A model generated the notes under the pieces. That model was not told where the DNA came from. It did not search any database and saw only the letters and a list, made by a program, of their open reading frames with translations. The translations under genes and the position numbers were made by a program. Shown here piece after piece: positions 24,202 to 34,901 of a stretch of DNA of 64,000 bases. The DNA is from Hyaloperonospora brassicae (taxonomy: Eukaryota > Oomycota > Peronosporomycetes > Peronosporales > Peronosporaceae): assembly GCA_947650285.1 (NCBI GenBank), contig CANTFL010001181.1:224890-288889 (forward strand), written 5' to 3'. Every line of letters begins with the position of its first letter. Position 1 is the stretch's first letter.

Positions 24202-24296
24202 TGCATACCGCCACGCAGCAAACGAGCTCTCGGTATGATCACCGTCTCGACCCCCGCGCGCTGCGCCGCCACTTGGTCGGCTTCTTCGAACAGCGC

Positions 24297-26136
24297 ATGG
24301 ACTATAAGACCGCCGCACTCGCAGCGCAGCTGGTGCCGGCCACGTACGTGCAACAAGGCCTCGACGCCGTCCGCGCGCGCCACAAGCTACTGACGGCGTT
24401 GCTGGCCCAGCGCTGCCTCCCGGACAACGGGTGGGACGACGCGAGCGTCGAGACGCTCTTGCAGACGCTCTCGGCCATGGACAGCAACAACTTTGGCGGC
24501 TGCGCAGGCGCAGGCGAGCGGGAGGCGCGTGTGTTTTCGACGCTCGTGGCGCGTCGACACTTTGGATTGGCGCATGGCGTGGGCCGATCCGGCGACGTGG
24601 CGGCCGTGCAGCCGAAAGCCGCAGGTTCGTCGCTCATGGTGCAGCTGGCGAACGCCCTGGCAAAGGACGTGCTGCGGCTCGCGGGCATGCGAGCTGTCCA
24701 GGCAGCGGTGGTGCTGCCCGTGGCGACCGGCATGTCGCTGATGCTCGTGCTGCTGCACCTGAAGGCGGCAAAGCCCGCCGCGCGCTACGTCCTTTGGCCT
24801 CGGATCGACCAGAAGTCGTGTTTCAAGGCCATTTTGGCGGCAGGACTGACGCCACTGGTGCTGGCCAATGTGTTGGTGAGGGAACCACGTGGCAGCTGTG
24901 GTGGGTACTTGACTACGGACGTGGCGGGGATGGTGGCCTTGATGGAGCAATACGGCAGTGACAGCATTTTGGCCGTCAGTAGCACCACGAGCTGCTTTGC
25001 GCCACGCGCGTATGATGCTGTGAAGGAGATTGCCGAGCTGTGCCAGCAACGAAACATTGGTAAACGGGTAGTAGCACCACCACCACCACCACCACGTGTG
25101 TCTGTGCTTGCATGCGCGATAGCTGACGACTTGCTGCCACTGCCATGTGTCTCGTGAAGCACACGTGATTAACAATGCGTACGGCGTGCAGGCCTCCACG
25201 TGCGTTCACCAGATCGACATGGCTATGCGCACTGGTCGTGTGGATGCTGTGGTGCAAAGTCTGGACAAGAACTTTCTGGTGCCAGTGGGTGGTGCAATCG
25301 TGTGCTCGGCGTCTCGTGAAGTCGTTGACAGCGTGGCAAAGTTGTATCCTGGACGGGCGAGCGCCACCCCCGCCCTCGATTTTTTCATCACCATGCTTCA
25401 AATGGTCGGTCAATTGACAACCTATCGCACCACGCATCCCAGCACTTGTTCTAACGTGCTGTCGTGCCCAATGTGTACATTTTCAGGGGAAAAACGGATA
25501 CCGACGACTACTGGAAGAGCGCAAACACCTCGCAGCTTATATGCGTGAGAAGCTCGAGATGCTGGCTGCCGAGGAGGGTGAGCGTGTGCTGAGAGTCTCC
25601 ACCAACGAGGTAAGCACCACTGAGTTTAAGCTGCGTCAGTGTTGATCCGGTGATCACTTTGCCGTTGTCTACGCACAGATCTCGTGTGCGATGACATTAG
25701 CAACATTCTGCTCGGACGTCGAAGATAGGCAAGAGAAGTCGCGCCGGCTGACGATGCTGGGTGCTATGCTATTTTCCCGTGGGGTGTCTGGGGCCAGGTA
25801 AGTCTAGCGCCAGTTGGAGGGGAAGATGTGTGTGCATCCGCCGCCTGACCTGCAAGTGCATGCTGATCCAGAGTTGTATCGTGCCTCGACCGCAAGAATA
25901 TTGCCGGGTACGACTTCGACTCGTTCGGAGCGCACTACGACGAGTTTCCGGTGGCCTATGTCACTTTTGCCTGTGCGTTGGGCATGCAGCGAGGCGAGGT
26001 GGACCTGCTCATGACGAAGTTGCGGAAAACGATCCGCGACTGGCGAAAGAAACAAAAGAACGCGTCCACTCCGTGCACAGACGACAGCACCCAGAACCGA
26101 CAGGACTGCCGAGCACGCGGAGCTAGTACAAAATGA
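24297..26136 (+). CDS. O-phosphoseryl-tRNA(Sec) selenium transferase (SepSecS)
   Basis: Five exons (24297-25059, 25160-25404, 25487-25609, 25679-25797, 25872-26136) join to 1515 nt and 504 residues; the human enzyme has 501. It converts phosphoserine on tRNA(Sec) to selenocysteine with selenophosphate and pyridoxal phosphate. The start MDYKTAALA aligns with the family N-terminus. Recognisable motifs in order are NGWDD, MDSNNFGG with GEREAR, HGVGRSGDVAAVQPKAAGSS, ATGMSLMLVL, RIDQKSCFKA, HVINNAYGVQ, and QSLDKNFLVPVGGA with the cofactor lysine K291, then GRASATPALD. The C-terminal part reads FDSFGAHYDEFPVAYV. Its presence implies that the organism makes selenoproteins. The stop faces the CLU stop with 72 bases between them. 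Confidence 0.96.
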
Positions 26137-26208
26137 GCATGACCGTGTCTATAAAATCTGTTGTCACCTCCTTCGTATTGGCTTCACGACTGACGCATAG
26201 CTGTGGTT

Positions 26209-29200
26209 CTAGTGCTTTTTGCCTGCGCTCTTAGGCTTCCGGGTTTTCTTTTTGGCCGCAGCCCCCGATCCGCCGTCTTGGTCGGCTTCCGTCTTGATCT
26301 CGAACTCCCCGAGCAGTTGGTTGGCCACGGCATCCGCTGCCGCAGCGGCATCCACTTCCCGGCGGCCTCTAGCCCCCTCCACAGCCTTCTCCGTGAACTT
26401 GGCCATGAACTTGGCAGACTCGATGACACGCGAGTCCTCATCACCAAATGCCTCTTTGAAAAGCGAGTATACCTTCTTCTCGTAGGCAAGAGCCTCGCGG
26501 TAACCACCTGCCAAGCTGCATGCCATGGCCATTTGGTGTAGCGTGTTCGCCGCTTGGTTGCGGTCAAACTCACCACGACGAAGAGATTCGCGATGGCACA
26601 TTAACGCCAGCGAGATCTGTCCGACATCCTGGCACATCATACCCATCTTGAAGTAGAGCGAGCTGATCTCGGGAAAGTGGGGACCGCAGCAGAACTCGAG
26701 CAAGTAAATCGCGCGGCGGATGTGCGGCACTGCTAGATCCGTTTGGGCGTTTGCGTGTAGGAACAGCGCCAAGTTTGCGTGCGCGTATGCCGTGTCATGG
26801 TAGTCAATGCCCTGAAGCTGTGTGTACAGAGCCAGTGCCCGTTGTTGCTGCGCGATAGCACCAGCGACGTCGCCAGCGTGGTAGAGAACAGTAGCGAGCG
26901 ACGAGCTGCACAGAGCAGCGTCTTCGTGGGCAGCGCCACACACTTGGAAAAGCAAGGAAGATGCTTCCTGAAGAGACTCGTACGCATTGGAAAGTGCACC
27001 CTGGCTCAAGTGCAAGCGTCCGCGCTCCAGAAGCTGCTTCGCCTGCGGTAACGGGTGGGCAGGTAGTGACGTCTTCACGACAGGCACAACGCCAGCGATG
27101 TCGTCCAGACTGATCGGCGACGGTGACGAAAACTTGTAGTTACGGCTTTCGACCCGCAGGCCTAGGCGCTGACACAGACGGCGCAGCATGACCATCTTGT
27201 TCGCACGGCTGGTAGAAACGCCGGTATCTTCGCCAGTAGACTCGTTGTGACCGGGACCCCAAAGAGCTAGCTCGTAGCCAAACCGGGTCTTGATCTCCTT
27301 GCCAATGCGCGCCCAAAGTGTCGCAGTATCCGATACAGCAGTTGTAGTTGTAGCATCATCGCCATCATTCGTGTCCGGGCTATTCACGTTTCCCGAACCC
27401 GATCCAAGAATACCGTTTAACAACTTCACGATCGCCGATCCAGGGGCAGCGCGGATGGAGTCGTCAGAGTTCAAGACGTCAGCCAAAATGTGCTTGGAGA
27501 CGCGCGTGATCATTTCTACCTCAAGCATCTCAAGCATGTATTTGGAAATACCGCTAACAGCCTCAAGCTTCTTGGCAAGCGATGCCAGACGGCCGAGGTA
27601 GCGCATGTTGATACCGCAAGAGTGCATCAACTGCGTAAGAGCGTACCCATCAGCAGGGGCGATTGCACCACGCCGCACGTCGGCCACAAAAGCAGGTATG
27701 ACAATCTTCTGGAGATACTCCGCGGCATCTTTTGCAGCCGCCTCATCGGCCTGCAGTTGCTCCGGGTCCGATGAAGCTGCATATTCCATGAACACGTTTG
27801 GATTCAACAGCACCGGGGGAACATCCTCGTCTTTTGCCTCTTGCACCTCACTCTTATCGGTAGCCACCTTCTCCGATACCGGATCGTCCTTCTTGATCGA
27901 CAGAGATTCGTCCTTCTTCTCCGCTACAGAACCGTCCTCCTTTTCGACATCAGTCTTAGCGCCGTCCTCCTTTTCTTCTTCTGTCGTCTTGGCTTCCTTT
28001 GCCGCCTTGCGAGCCTCGCTAGCGGCGCGGCGCGCCTGATTCTGCTTCCACAACGAATACAGCTGGACCAACTCTGGGCGTAGCAAAGCCACATAGCCCT
28101 CATCGGTACGCACGATGCTCAGCCCGTCTTCCTCAGGTGCAACGGTTTTATCCTGTTCCGTCTTCTCCGCAGCGTAACTCCTTTTGTAAAATGTCCAATC
28201 CTTCGGGGTGATGCGAACCAGATCCAGAACATATAGACGCCCATCAGAGCCTTGAATGCCCTTGGCCTCGACCGCGCCACAAATGGTTGCCAAATCAGTG
28301 CTTGCTTCGCCACTGCTTTCTGGCGCAACACCAAGAGCCTTCTGCTCCTCCTCTGCAGCCAAATCCTCTTCGCTTTTTCCCAGAGGCTTGATAGTACGCT
28401 CCGCAATGTGCAACTTCGAACCTGCTTCGAGCATCAAAGCGTGCATCTTGCTGGTGGTAGCAATAGTCTTACCGTGGTCTACAGAACCGTACACAAGCTT
28501 GGAGGCAGCGTCTCCCATAAGGATGCCCGGGATCAGACTTTGAGCGATCACGCGCACGCCGAGGTAATCGACAACCGTTGTGGCCAAAGTGTGCAGGCCG
28601 CGCACGTCCGCCTCATTGAATGCCTTCACGCCCAGCAGGTCACGGTTAGCAGCCGAGTAGGCATTCTCCTCCCCTCCAGCAGCATCTTTAATCGATTTTC
28701 CATCGTTTGACACTGAGAAGAAAATGTTGTTAAACACGTAAACGTGCGCGCTCTTGTCATCCATGGGGTTGATAGGAGGGATGTTTCCCTCAACGATAGC
28801 GACAGCGCCAGACGTCGCAGCTTCTACGAACTCGGTCACGATCTTGTACATGACGCGAGCACGTACGATCTCTTCCTTGAGCGATTCCGTCGGCAACTCA
28901 CGGCAGCACTGGTACTCCTCGTTCCAGTCACGTAAGACACCTCGCTCATCCATTCCGTATGACGCGCACAGTTCATCCTCGGCGCGATTAAGGTCGTACA
29001 CGTGCTTTTCCGTTGTAGTAGTAGCAGGAGTATTCCATGGCAGCTTGACACCCACATAGGAACCAGCAGCGACCATCCACTCGATCGATGAAGGTCCTTC
29101 CTTCGCCAGGGAAGCAGCCTTTGCCAGGAGCGCAGCGTACGAGTCTCTGAACGTTGGTGACACCGAGCTCAGCAGGTCTGCCAACAGGTGCGTGTGGGCC

Positions 29201-30183
29201 CCATCTGCCGCAACTGGGCGAGGGTCAAACGTGGTGGCCGTCGAACGGTTTACAAAAAACCCATTGACATGTGCCGTGATGTGGTAGTGTTTGTTGTCAC
29301 CGGCGACAGTCACCTCGAGATACAGCAAGTCACCTGCGAGTTTGCGTGGTCCTGGAGGCGGGTTGTAGCCCGAGAAGACGATGCTTTTAACACACACAGG
29401 AAGCTTGGCGTTCATCACCTGCTCCTGTTTCTTTTGCTCGCCGGCCTCAGACTGCTGCACCTGCGGCTGCGCTTTTTGTTTCTGCGCGTTCTTCTTCCCC
29501 TTTTTCTTCTTCTTCTTCTGGTCTTTGCTCTTCGCAGACCCGTCTACTTGCACCGTCTCTTCCTGTGCAGCAGGAGCAGCTCCTGGAAACGAGTAAAACT
29601 CCGCAAGATCAGGCACCACGGGCACTTCGATGCCCTCGAGCTTGTAGTGGATCTCCCTCAGTCGCTTCAGCTGCTGCTCCGAGACCTCCTTGAGCTTTCT
29701 GTCCTCCATCTCCTCGGTCGCCGTCACTTCTGTGTCGTGCTCCTTGTTCCCAGCAGCTTCTGATTGCGGCGCCAGCAGCTCAGCCGCCACCGACGGAATG
29801 GGCGGATTGATCTGCACGTCACGGAAGCGACGCACGTGCGCACGCACTTTGCGGGCGTCGTACGTGTCCAGTACCATGCGCAGCGTGGCGCCGTCCGTCA
29901 CGTGCTCGTACTCGCCCAGCTCGACGTAATCGTTCAGCGGCTGCCACGTGTCGTCCCTCGTCGCACTCTGCGCCTCCAAGTGGTAGCACGTGTAGCACGC
30001 GAGCGCTGGGAACTCGGCAATGAGCTGCCGCAGCGTCACGACCGTATCCGCTGGACTCACGCTCTCGAGACGCACCGACTGGCCGCTGGCCGCCGTGGGA
30101 GGCGCCACGAAGACGCTGAACACCGGGTCCATGATCTCTCGTTCAGTCGGTTGCTGCGGCTCGGCGGTGTCGGTGCTGGCCAT
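26209..30183 (-). CDS. Clustered mitochondria protein (CLU/TIF31 family)
   Basis: The single exon encodes 1324 residues, the usual family size. I chose the ATG at 30183 (MASTDTAEPQQ); the frame is open to 30396, but the extra 71 residues look like untranslated sequence. Residues 20-110 form the ubiquitin-like N-terminal domain. A Lys-rich patch (KDQKKKKKKGKK) near 235 precedes the CLU domain at about 330-600. An acidic, repetitive linker (EEKEDG, EKKDES) near 760-820 leads to the eIF3-p135-like region. TPR repeats follow at about 1050-1230 (AHANLALFLHANAQTD, CHRESLRRGEFDRN). The C-terminus is basic (KKKTRKPKSAGKKH). CLU proteins bind mRNAs of nuclear-encoded mitochondrial proteins and keep mitochondria dispersed. 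Domain limits are estimates. Confidence 0.95.
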   Translation of the reverse strand: MASTDTAEPQQPTEREIMDPVFSVFVAPPTAASGQSVRLESVSPADTVVTLRQLIAEFPALACYTCYHLEAQSATRDDTWQPLNDYVELGEYEHVTDGATLRMVLDTYDARKVRAHVRRFRDVQINPPIPSVAAELLAPQSEAAGNKEHDTEVTATEEMEDRKLKEVSEQQLKRLREIHYKLEGIEVPVVPDLAEFYSFPGAAPAAQEETVQVDGSAKSKDQKKKKKKGKKNAQKQKAQPQVQQSEAGEQKKQEQVMNAKLPVCVKSIVFSGYNPPPGPRKLAGDLLYLEVTVAGDNKHYHITAHVNGFFVNRSTATTFDPRPVAADGAHTHLLADLLSSVSPTFRDSYAALLAKAASLAKEGPSSIEWMVAAGSYVGVKLPWNTPATTTTEKHVYDLNRAEDELCASYGMDERGVLRDWNEEYQCCRELPTESLKEEIVRARVMYKIVTEFVEAATSGAVAIVEGNIPPINPMDDKSAHVYVFNNIFFSVSNDGKSIKDAAGGEENAYSAANRDLLGVKAFNEADVRGLHTLATTVVDYLGVRVIAQSLIPGILMGDAASKLVYGSVDHGKTIATTSKMHALMLEAGSKLHIAERTIKPLGKSEEDLAAEEEQKALGVAPESSGEASTDLATICGAVEAKGIQGSDGRLYVLDLVRITPKDWTFYKRSYAAEKTEQDKTVAPEEDGLSIVRTDEGYVALLRPELVQLYSLWKQNQARRAASEARKAAKEAKTTEEEKEDGAKTDVEKEDGSVAEKKDESLSIKKDDPVSEKVATDKSEVQEAKDEDVPPVLLNPNVFMEYAASSDPEQLQADEAAAKDAAEYLQKIVIPAFVADVRRGAIAPADGYALTQLMHSCGINMRYLGRLASLAKKLEAVSGISKYMLEMLEVEMITRVSKHILADVLNSDDSIRAAPGSAIVKLLNGILGSGSGNVNSPDTNDGDDATTTTAVSDTATLWARIGKEIKTRFGYELALWGPGHNESTGEDTGVSTSRANKMVMLRRLCQRLGLRVESRNYKFSSPSPISLDDIAGVVPVVKTSLPAHPLPQAKQLLERGRLHLSQGALSNAYESLQEASSLLFQVCGAAHEDAALCSSSLATVLYHAGDVAGAIAQQQRALALYTQLQGIDYHDTAYAHANLALFLHANAQTDLAVPHIRRAIYLLEFCCGPHFPEISSLYFKMGMMCQDVGQISLALMCHRESLRRGEFDRNQAANTLHQMAMACSLAGGYREALAYEKKVYSLFKEAFGDEDSRVIESAKFMAKFTEKAVEGARGRREVDAAAAADAVANQLLGEFEIKTEADQDGGSGAAAKKKTRKPKSAGKKH

Positions 30184-30827
30184 GCTGCTGCTGCCGCCGG
30201 CGGGAGGTCGGGTCGTCGTACTTCGGGCTGTCGAGCGCTGGGGCCCTTTGGATGCGATTGCAATGTGTGGTGCACAAACGACTGGGCGCTGTTTGACCAG
30301 CAAATGCTGACACCCACCGGCTTGAACGACGGATGGATTCACGTTGCAATTAATTGCGTGCAGTGAGTGCAACAACGATTTTGGCGCGGGGCCCAATAGA
30401 TTTCGTCATTGGCCGAGTTTCACGTGGGTGTACTTTGCACGCGTACTTAAGAAAGAAAGGACGAATCAACTTGACGCGAACCTGTCTCGGTCGTTTGGGA
30501 ATGGAAGCGCCAATGGAGGAACGTACGTGCTCGAAAAACACCGATGTGGGCGCAACGAATGGTACGTCGAACCTGTTTACAGGACGCACCAGGGCTTTCT
30601 CTTTGGAAAAGATCCGTCCTGTCTGCTGACCATATTTTTGACGTGTTTGACACGTACACTGTTTGCAGTCACCAGCTGCGTTCTCGAGCATCTTGCACGA
30701 GATTCGAGTTTGTACCACCCGTAACCACATGTAAAGATTTTTTTGTGCTATTGCAGGCGGTCACGCGGACGCTTGCCGACAAAAAAGGTTGCACGTTGAT
30801 AAAGCACGCAATGCTATCATAAATTGT
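30184..30827. promoter_or_regulatory. Upstream region of CLU
   Basis: The region holds the presumed leader and promoter of CLU on the minus strand. CCAAT-type boxes are seen near 30388 (plus) and 30408 (minus), and CACGTG at 30421-30426. No other gene is supported. Confidence 0.4.
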
Positions 30828-30899
30828 GGTTAACACCGATATCGCATCTGCCATTAGCATATAAAGATGCTAATGGCGGATGCGATATTGGTGTTAACC
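30828..30899. repeat. Near-perfect 33-bp inverted repeat with a 6-base loop
   Basis: The left arm is 30828-30860 and the right arm 30867-30899, with loop ATAAAG. The arms differ at only two positions. Each begins or ends with GGTTAACACC. A transcript in either direction could fold into a 33-bp hairpin. It lies about 645 bases upstream of the CLU start, far from any gene 3' end, so it is not an obvious terminator. Confidence 0.93.
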
Positions 30900-32108
30900 T
30901 GGATATTGCAGTATAATCATTCTGTGAAAGATAGACGCAACAATGATACTAGCAGTGGAGTATGCAATGCACACAAGTGTAGCAGCTCGGTCTTCTCGAT
31001 CTACACCAATCATTCAAGACAATGTACTGATACATCGCGACGCTTTACTATCTCAAAACGAAGTCGCTCTACCTGCGAGGACATTAAATAATGCTCGCGC
31101 GATAGCTGTTATGTATTATGTGGCAAAGGTACCGTTATGTCAACAAATTCCACTTTGTAAGCTTATGTGAATATTAGAAACATAGGACTAATTTGCTATC
31201 CCCAAGTCGATATAAAGGCTTTTTTTCGATAATTGCTGCGATGCTTCCGGAAACACCGTCAAAAACATCTACATGCCCATGTGGTCCTAACATGTGTAGA
31301 TAAATGGTCGTGTATGCACCACTGGAGCATTTTCTACTTTTTGCTTACTTGATGCACTATTTACCATCTTGTGGTGCGTTTTTACAATACGTCGGCGCAT
31401 TTATGGATTCCTCATCTTGTAATGCACTTTCGTAATTTCTGGTGCATTTTGTATGTCCCTAATACTTTTATATATCAGACAGACAGATGGCCCGACAGGT
31501 AGATAAAAAGATCGATAAATCGATACGCAGATCGATAAGCATTATTGTATCGATAGTCATATCGAGGGGTGCAACTGTGCGTAGATAGATCGATAAACTC
31601 CTGTAGCTGCGGCTATCGTATCATCTTGCGCACACTCACCATATTTGTGAGTATGCAGTTTATTTTACAACTCTAGCCTCTCCTTTGAGTGCAGATGTTA
31701 CTCATTCTGTCTTATCACATTCATTCCTAAGCCTTGTTGCTCACAAATGTATACATATAACGTCGCGTAATTTAACCACAACTCGGTCGTTACGGTGCCG
31801 CCATGGTGACAAAAGTCGCTCGTGGCTGAGTTCATTCAATGTTGCGTGGGCTACGTCTCAGCCATTTCAACCTTTCTTTTTGACTGTGTTGTAAGTAGTA
31901 CTAGCTCACGAGTGTGCACAGGCTGGCGAGATCGTGGTATCGAGTACTTTCATCAATACATCGGAGATGATCTTGTTCAAAGATACGCAGTTTGTAACAA
32001 TAACTTCACGCCCCGCTTGGTCACAAGTAACTTTATCCGTATTTCGAAGTGCTTGATTTAGCAGGTAATGATTCACCATTCAGATTCTTGATCGCGTCCT
32101 GCATGTAG
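30900..32108. other. Gene-free region before element E1
   Basis: I see no gene. There is a diverged 48-bp repeat pair starting CATCTTG at 31365-31412 and 31413-31460, and a stretch rich in GATCGATA-type words at about 31490-31600. Confidence 0.5.
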
Positions 32109-32499
32109 TGTAACGGGGCACACCCTTGCGTGAACTTAACGCAAGGGTTTCGGGTGCCCGACAGATGTACACGAGGCGAACGAGGAAGCGTAGGGTAGGG
32201 AAAAGTAAAACTGTTGTATTAATATAATTAAGTCTTTTAACTACTGTCTCTCTGTTTAACTTAACTTAATTATGCTAATATAACTGAGTGTATGGTGACG
32301 TCTCGTCACCACTCATTGCGCGCGTCTTGCGGCGATTGGTGGGTTGATATCATCAAGATATCAACCAATGAACATACTCTTTGGTCGACCCTTCAATATC
32401 ACCACTTCGGTGATATTGTTTAAAGAATATTCAACTTCATATTCTTTATTGTCACTTTCCTCAAAGTGACAATTCCATGTAACGGGCTGCCCCGTTACA
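32109..32499 (-). repeat. E1 3' LTR
   Basis: The 391-bp LTR begins TGTAACGGGG and ends CCCCGTTACA. It differs from the other LTR at about 17 bases and one indel (about 95-96 percent identity by eye). Confidence 0.95.
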
Positions 32500-32510
32500 T
32501 CACCCCCCTT
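32500..32510 (-). other. E1 polypurine tract
   Basis: AAGGGGGGTGA on the minus strand directly abuts the 3' LTR, as needed for plus-strand DNA synthesis. Confidence 0.8.
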
Positions 32511-32630
32511 AACTGATAGTCACCGTGTGACTATCGAAAATTATGGCGGCCACCCGTTGGTCGCCATTGGGACGGGGAGCACTTGTTGGGTCTGTTCCAT
32601 TCACTTTCCACTCGACCTCGCATAGTTAAC

Positions 32631-34358
32631 ATGTCTATGCGGGGTGACTCAAGGCACACAGAGTCTGTTCCTGTGCCAGCCTTTGCGGCAGACGATTCGT
32701 CGTCTGCTGCTCGTTCTTCGCCTGCAGCAAGAGGTGCTACAGGTGCACGCGGTACAGCACCGCGTGCGCATGATGACCCCGACATTGAGGTCATCTACTC
32801 TGGCGAGTCAGACGTATCTGACTCGGGCAATGCTGAAGAGGCGTCTCGCTCACCGGCGACGCCTCAGTGTTCGCCAAGGTCACTGCCGAACGAACGGACT
32901 CGTGAGTTGCAACACAGTCTGTTCGGCAGTGATGACGAATGTGATGATGAGTATGTTTGCTCATCACCGAAATCAGCTCGTGCTCCTTCGCACGAGCGAC
33001 CTGACGATGGTGCAACCCATCGTCATACTGACAACCGTGGTACCAACAAAGGTACCACCGTGAAGCGTGATGAGCGGAAGCCGTGGCGTTTGCCCGAACG
33101 GCTCATCAATGGCTTGTCTCACGAGACAAGCCAACACCATCGAATACCCTTATTCGATGCGACTGAGCTTCACGGCTTGACTCCCAGCGCGAGCAACTTT
33201 CACGCTGAAGAAGACCTATATCTCGATGTCTTCTTTAGACATCGATGGTACAACAGCAACCAAAAGCATGACGAAGCCTCGCTTTTGGCTGCGTGGAACG
33301 CGTTCGTCCAAAATGTAAAGAATTTTGGACGAGAAGGGTGGCTCAAGAAACTTGAGGCGACACGCCTCAGGTTCGAAAAGCGAACGCCAACCGGTACCAG
33401 GTACCGATGCCAGGTACCGGTTGCACTGTTTGTCGAGTGAGGCAGACATTCCTTGCCTCACATGGGGAGACCCTTGTGCGAGTTGTGTTGACAACTCGCA
33501 GCGTGCACATAGGGACGTGTATTCCCTAAGTTCGACCTGGGGAAGGGCACACATCTCGGCTGAGATGCGGGACGCGATTGCAAACTTGCAATCCGTCTAC
33601 AAGCGCCAAAAGCGCGTGTTTACCGATGGGCCCGAGGACTCATCGGATGGGTCTCGTCATACTGGCGGACGAGACCTTCAACATCCATCAACAGCTGAGA
33701 GCGGGGCTCCCAGCTGTTCCAAGAGGGTGGATACCCCCACCACTGGACGAGGTAGCTCGTCCTTGATCCTGAATCGTCACGGTGATTCAAGATACGCTCC
33801 ACTAGAAAGCGTTGATCACCGTGAGCATCCACCAGAGGATGTGGTGGAGGAGGAAATTCCCCTCCAGAGCCCCAGGCCCACCATCTCGACCCTTACGAGA
33901 TGGATCGCGCAATCGATGAATTGCGCGAGGATTTAGAGCACGAGAGGGACAGGCGTTACGCTCCGACCGACACTGTGCGGCAGCACCGCAACGATCGCGA
34001 GACCGAGCGTGCGAAAGACCGTGCTGATTACGCGGTCGCGCAACTGCAGGTCGAGCGCGATGTCCGCTTCCTCGCTGAGGAGATGTGGACGGTACGCATG
34101 GAGATCTCTCCCTCAAATAAAGAGATCTCTTCATTACGCATCCAGACTGATCGTCTGGAGCGCGAACGCAAGAGCCTGATGAAGATTCTTGAACGTGTGA
34201 GTTATCTTCATCGTTGGAAGAGGGCTCGTACTGACAGTACGGGCGGAGACGTAAACGTAAAACGTAAGATGCTTACGCATCCTACGTGGCAGTTCGATCG
34301 TGTATGCGTTGCCTTGTCAGCGCAGCACACGAAAGGGGCCGATGTACTTGGGCAGTAG
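32631..34358 (+). pseudogene. Antisense ORF of E1 (opposite to integrase), frameshifted
   Basis: The coding region starts at ATG 32631 and runs toward gag-pol. Its first part (to 33440) is Ser-, Asp- and Glu-rich (VIYSGESDVSDSG) and then globular (IPLFDATELHGLTPSASN, VFFRHRWY, AWNAFVQNVKNFGREGW). A local GGTACC-rich duplication at about 33392-33420 shifts the frame. The next part has a Cys cluster (CLSSEADIPC, WGDPCASC) and runs to 33936. After a second shift, 33900-34358 encodes a coiled coil (RAIDELREDLEHERDRR to LERERKSLM). Element E2 carries the same gene. In a 78-codon block the two share 39 residues, 20 of them with different codons. The 3' half overlaps the integrase tail and chromodomain on the other strand. 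Function is unknown. Confidence 0.75.
33620..33832 (-). pseudogene. E1 integrase C-terminal chromodomain
   Basis: The segment reads DAHGDQRFLVERILNHRD then SYLVQWWGYPPSWNSWEP and LVRQYDETHP, a clear chromodomain of Gypsy integrases, thought to steer integration to modified chromatin. It is in a different frame from the upstream linker, so the polyprotein is broken here. Confidence 0.9.
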
Positions 34359-34855
34359 TTTACTGCTGCCCACATTCGCACTACGTGTCTGGGTAGGTTT
34401 ACCGTAGATAGCAGGACTAAGTCGCCTTCGACAAATAAATGTACATTTGCTCTTCCATTATTGTCAGCGTTCCATTTCTGACGGTCCACTGCGTAAGCAA
34501 ATGCATCCTGTACGAAACGGACCACTGCTTTACGAGCCAGTAGAAATCCTTCTGCTTACCCGGCATTGTTTTATTCAGTTCGTCTTGTGCGAACTACAAA
34601 AAGAGCCCTTTCGTCTTTCTGTTCATCGGCGAGGATGTCGTCATCCTCACTGAAATAGTCGTTGGCGATGCTGGAAATACCAACAGTGTCATCAAAATAT
34701 GTATCAATAATAGCGTCATCGCTTTTATTGAGGTGATCTTCTTCATCGATGTCGACTTGACCGACATCTGCATCATACGTGGCGAAGTTTGCGTCAGCAA
34801 GTGATGAGCAAGATCCAGAACGATTTTTGCTCGATCGAGTCCCCCTCCTATTCAA
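34208..34855 (-). pseudogene. E1 integrase C-terminal region (acidic linker and GPY/F-type module)
   Basis: An acidic linker (VDIDEEDHLNKSDD, DYFSEDDDILADEQKDE) leads to VEGDLVLLSTVNLPRHVV. After a frame change the sequence continues as GSSKLLPKYIGPFRVLR and then a TGA stop. The frame change and the stop are shared with E2, so they predate the split of the two copies or were spread by conversion. E1 has an extra break near 34550 that E2 lacks. Confidence 0.85.
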
Positions 34856-34901
34856 GAGTCACACTCTAGAAAGTTGGGCAGATGTGGATGACGTAAGCCA
34901 T

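Noticed and set aside
30184..30396. 71-residue N-terminal extension of CLU
   Set aside because: The family N-terminal domain begins just after ATG 30183 and the extension looks like untranslated sequence.
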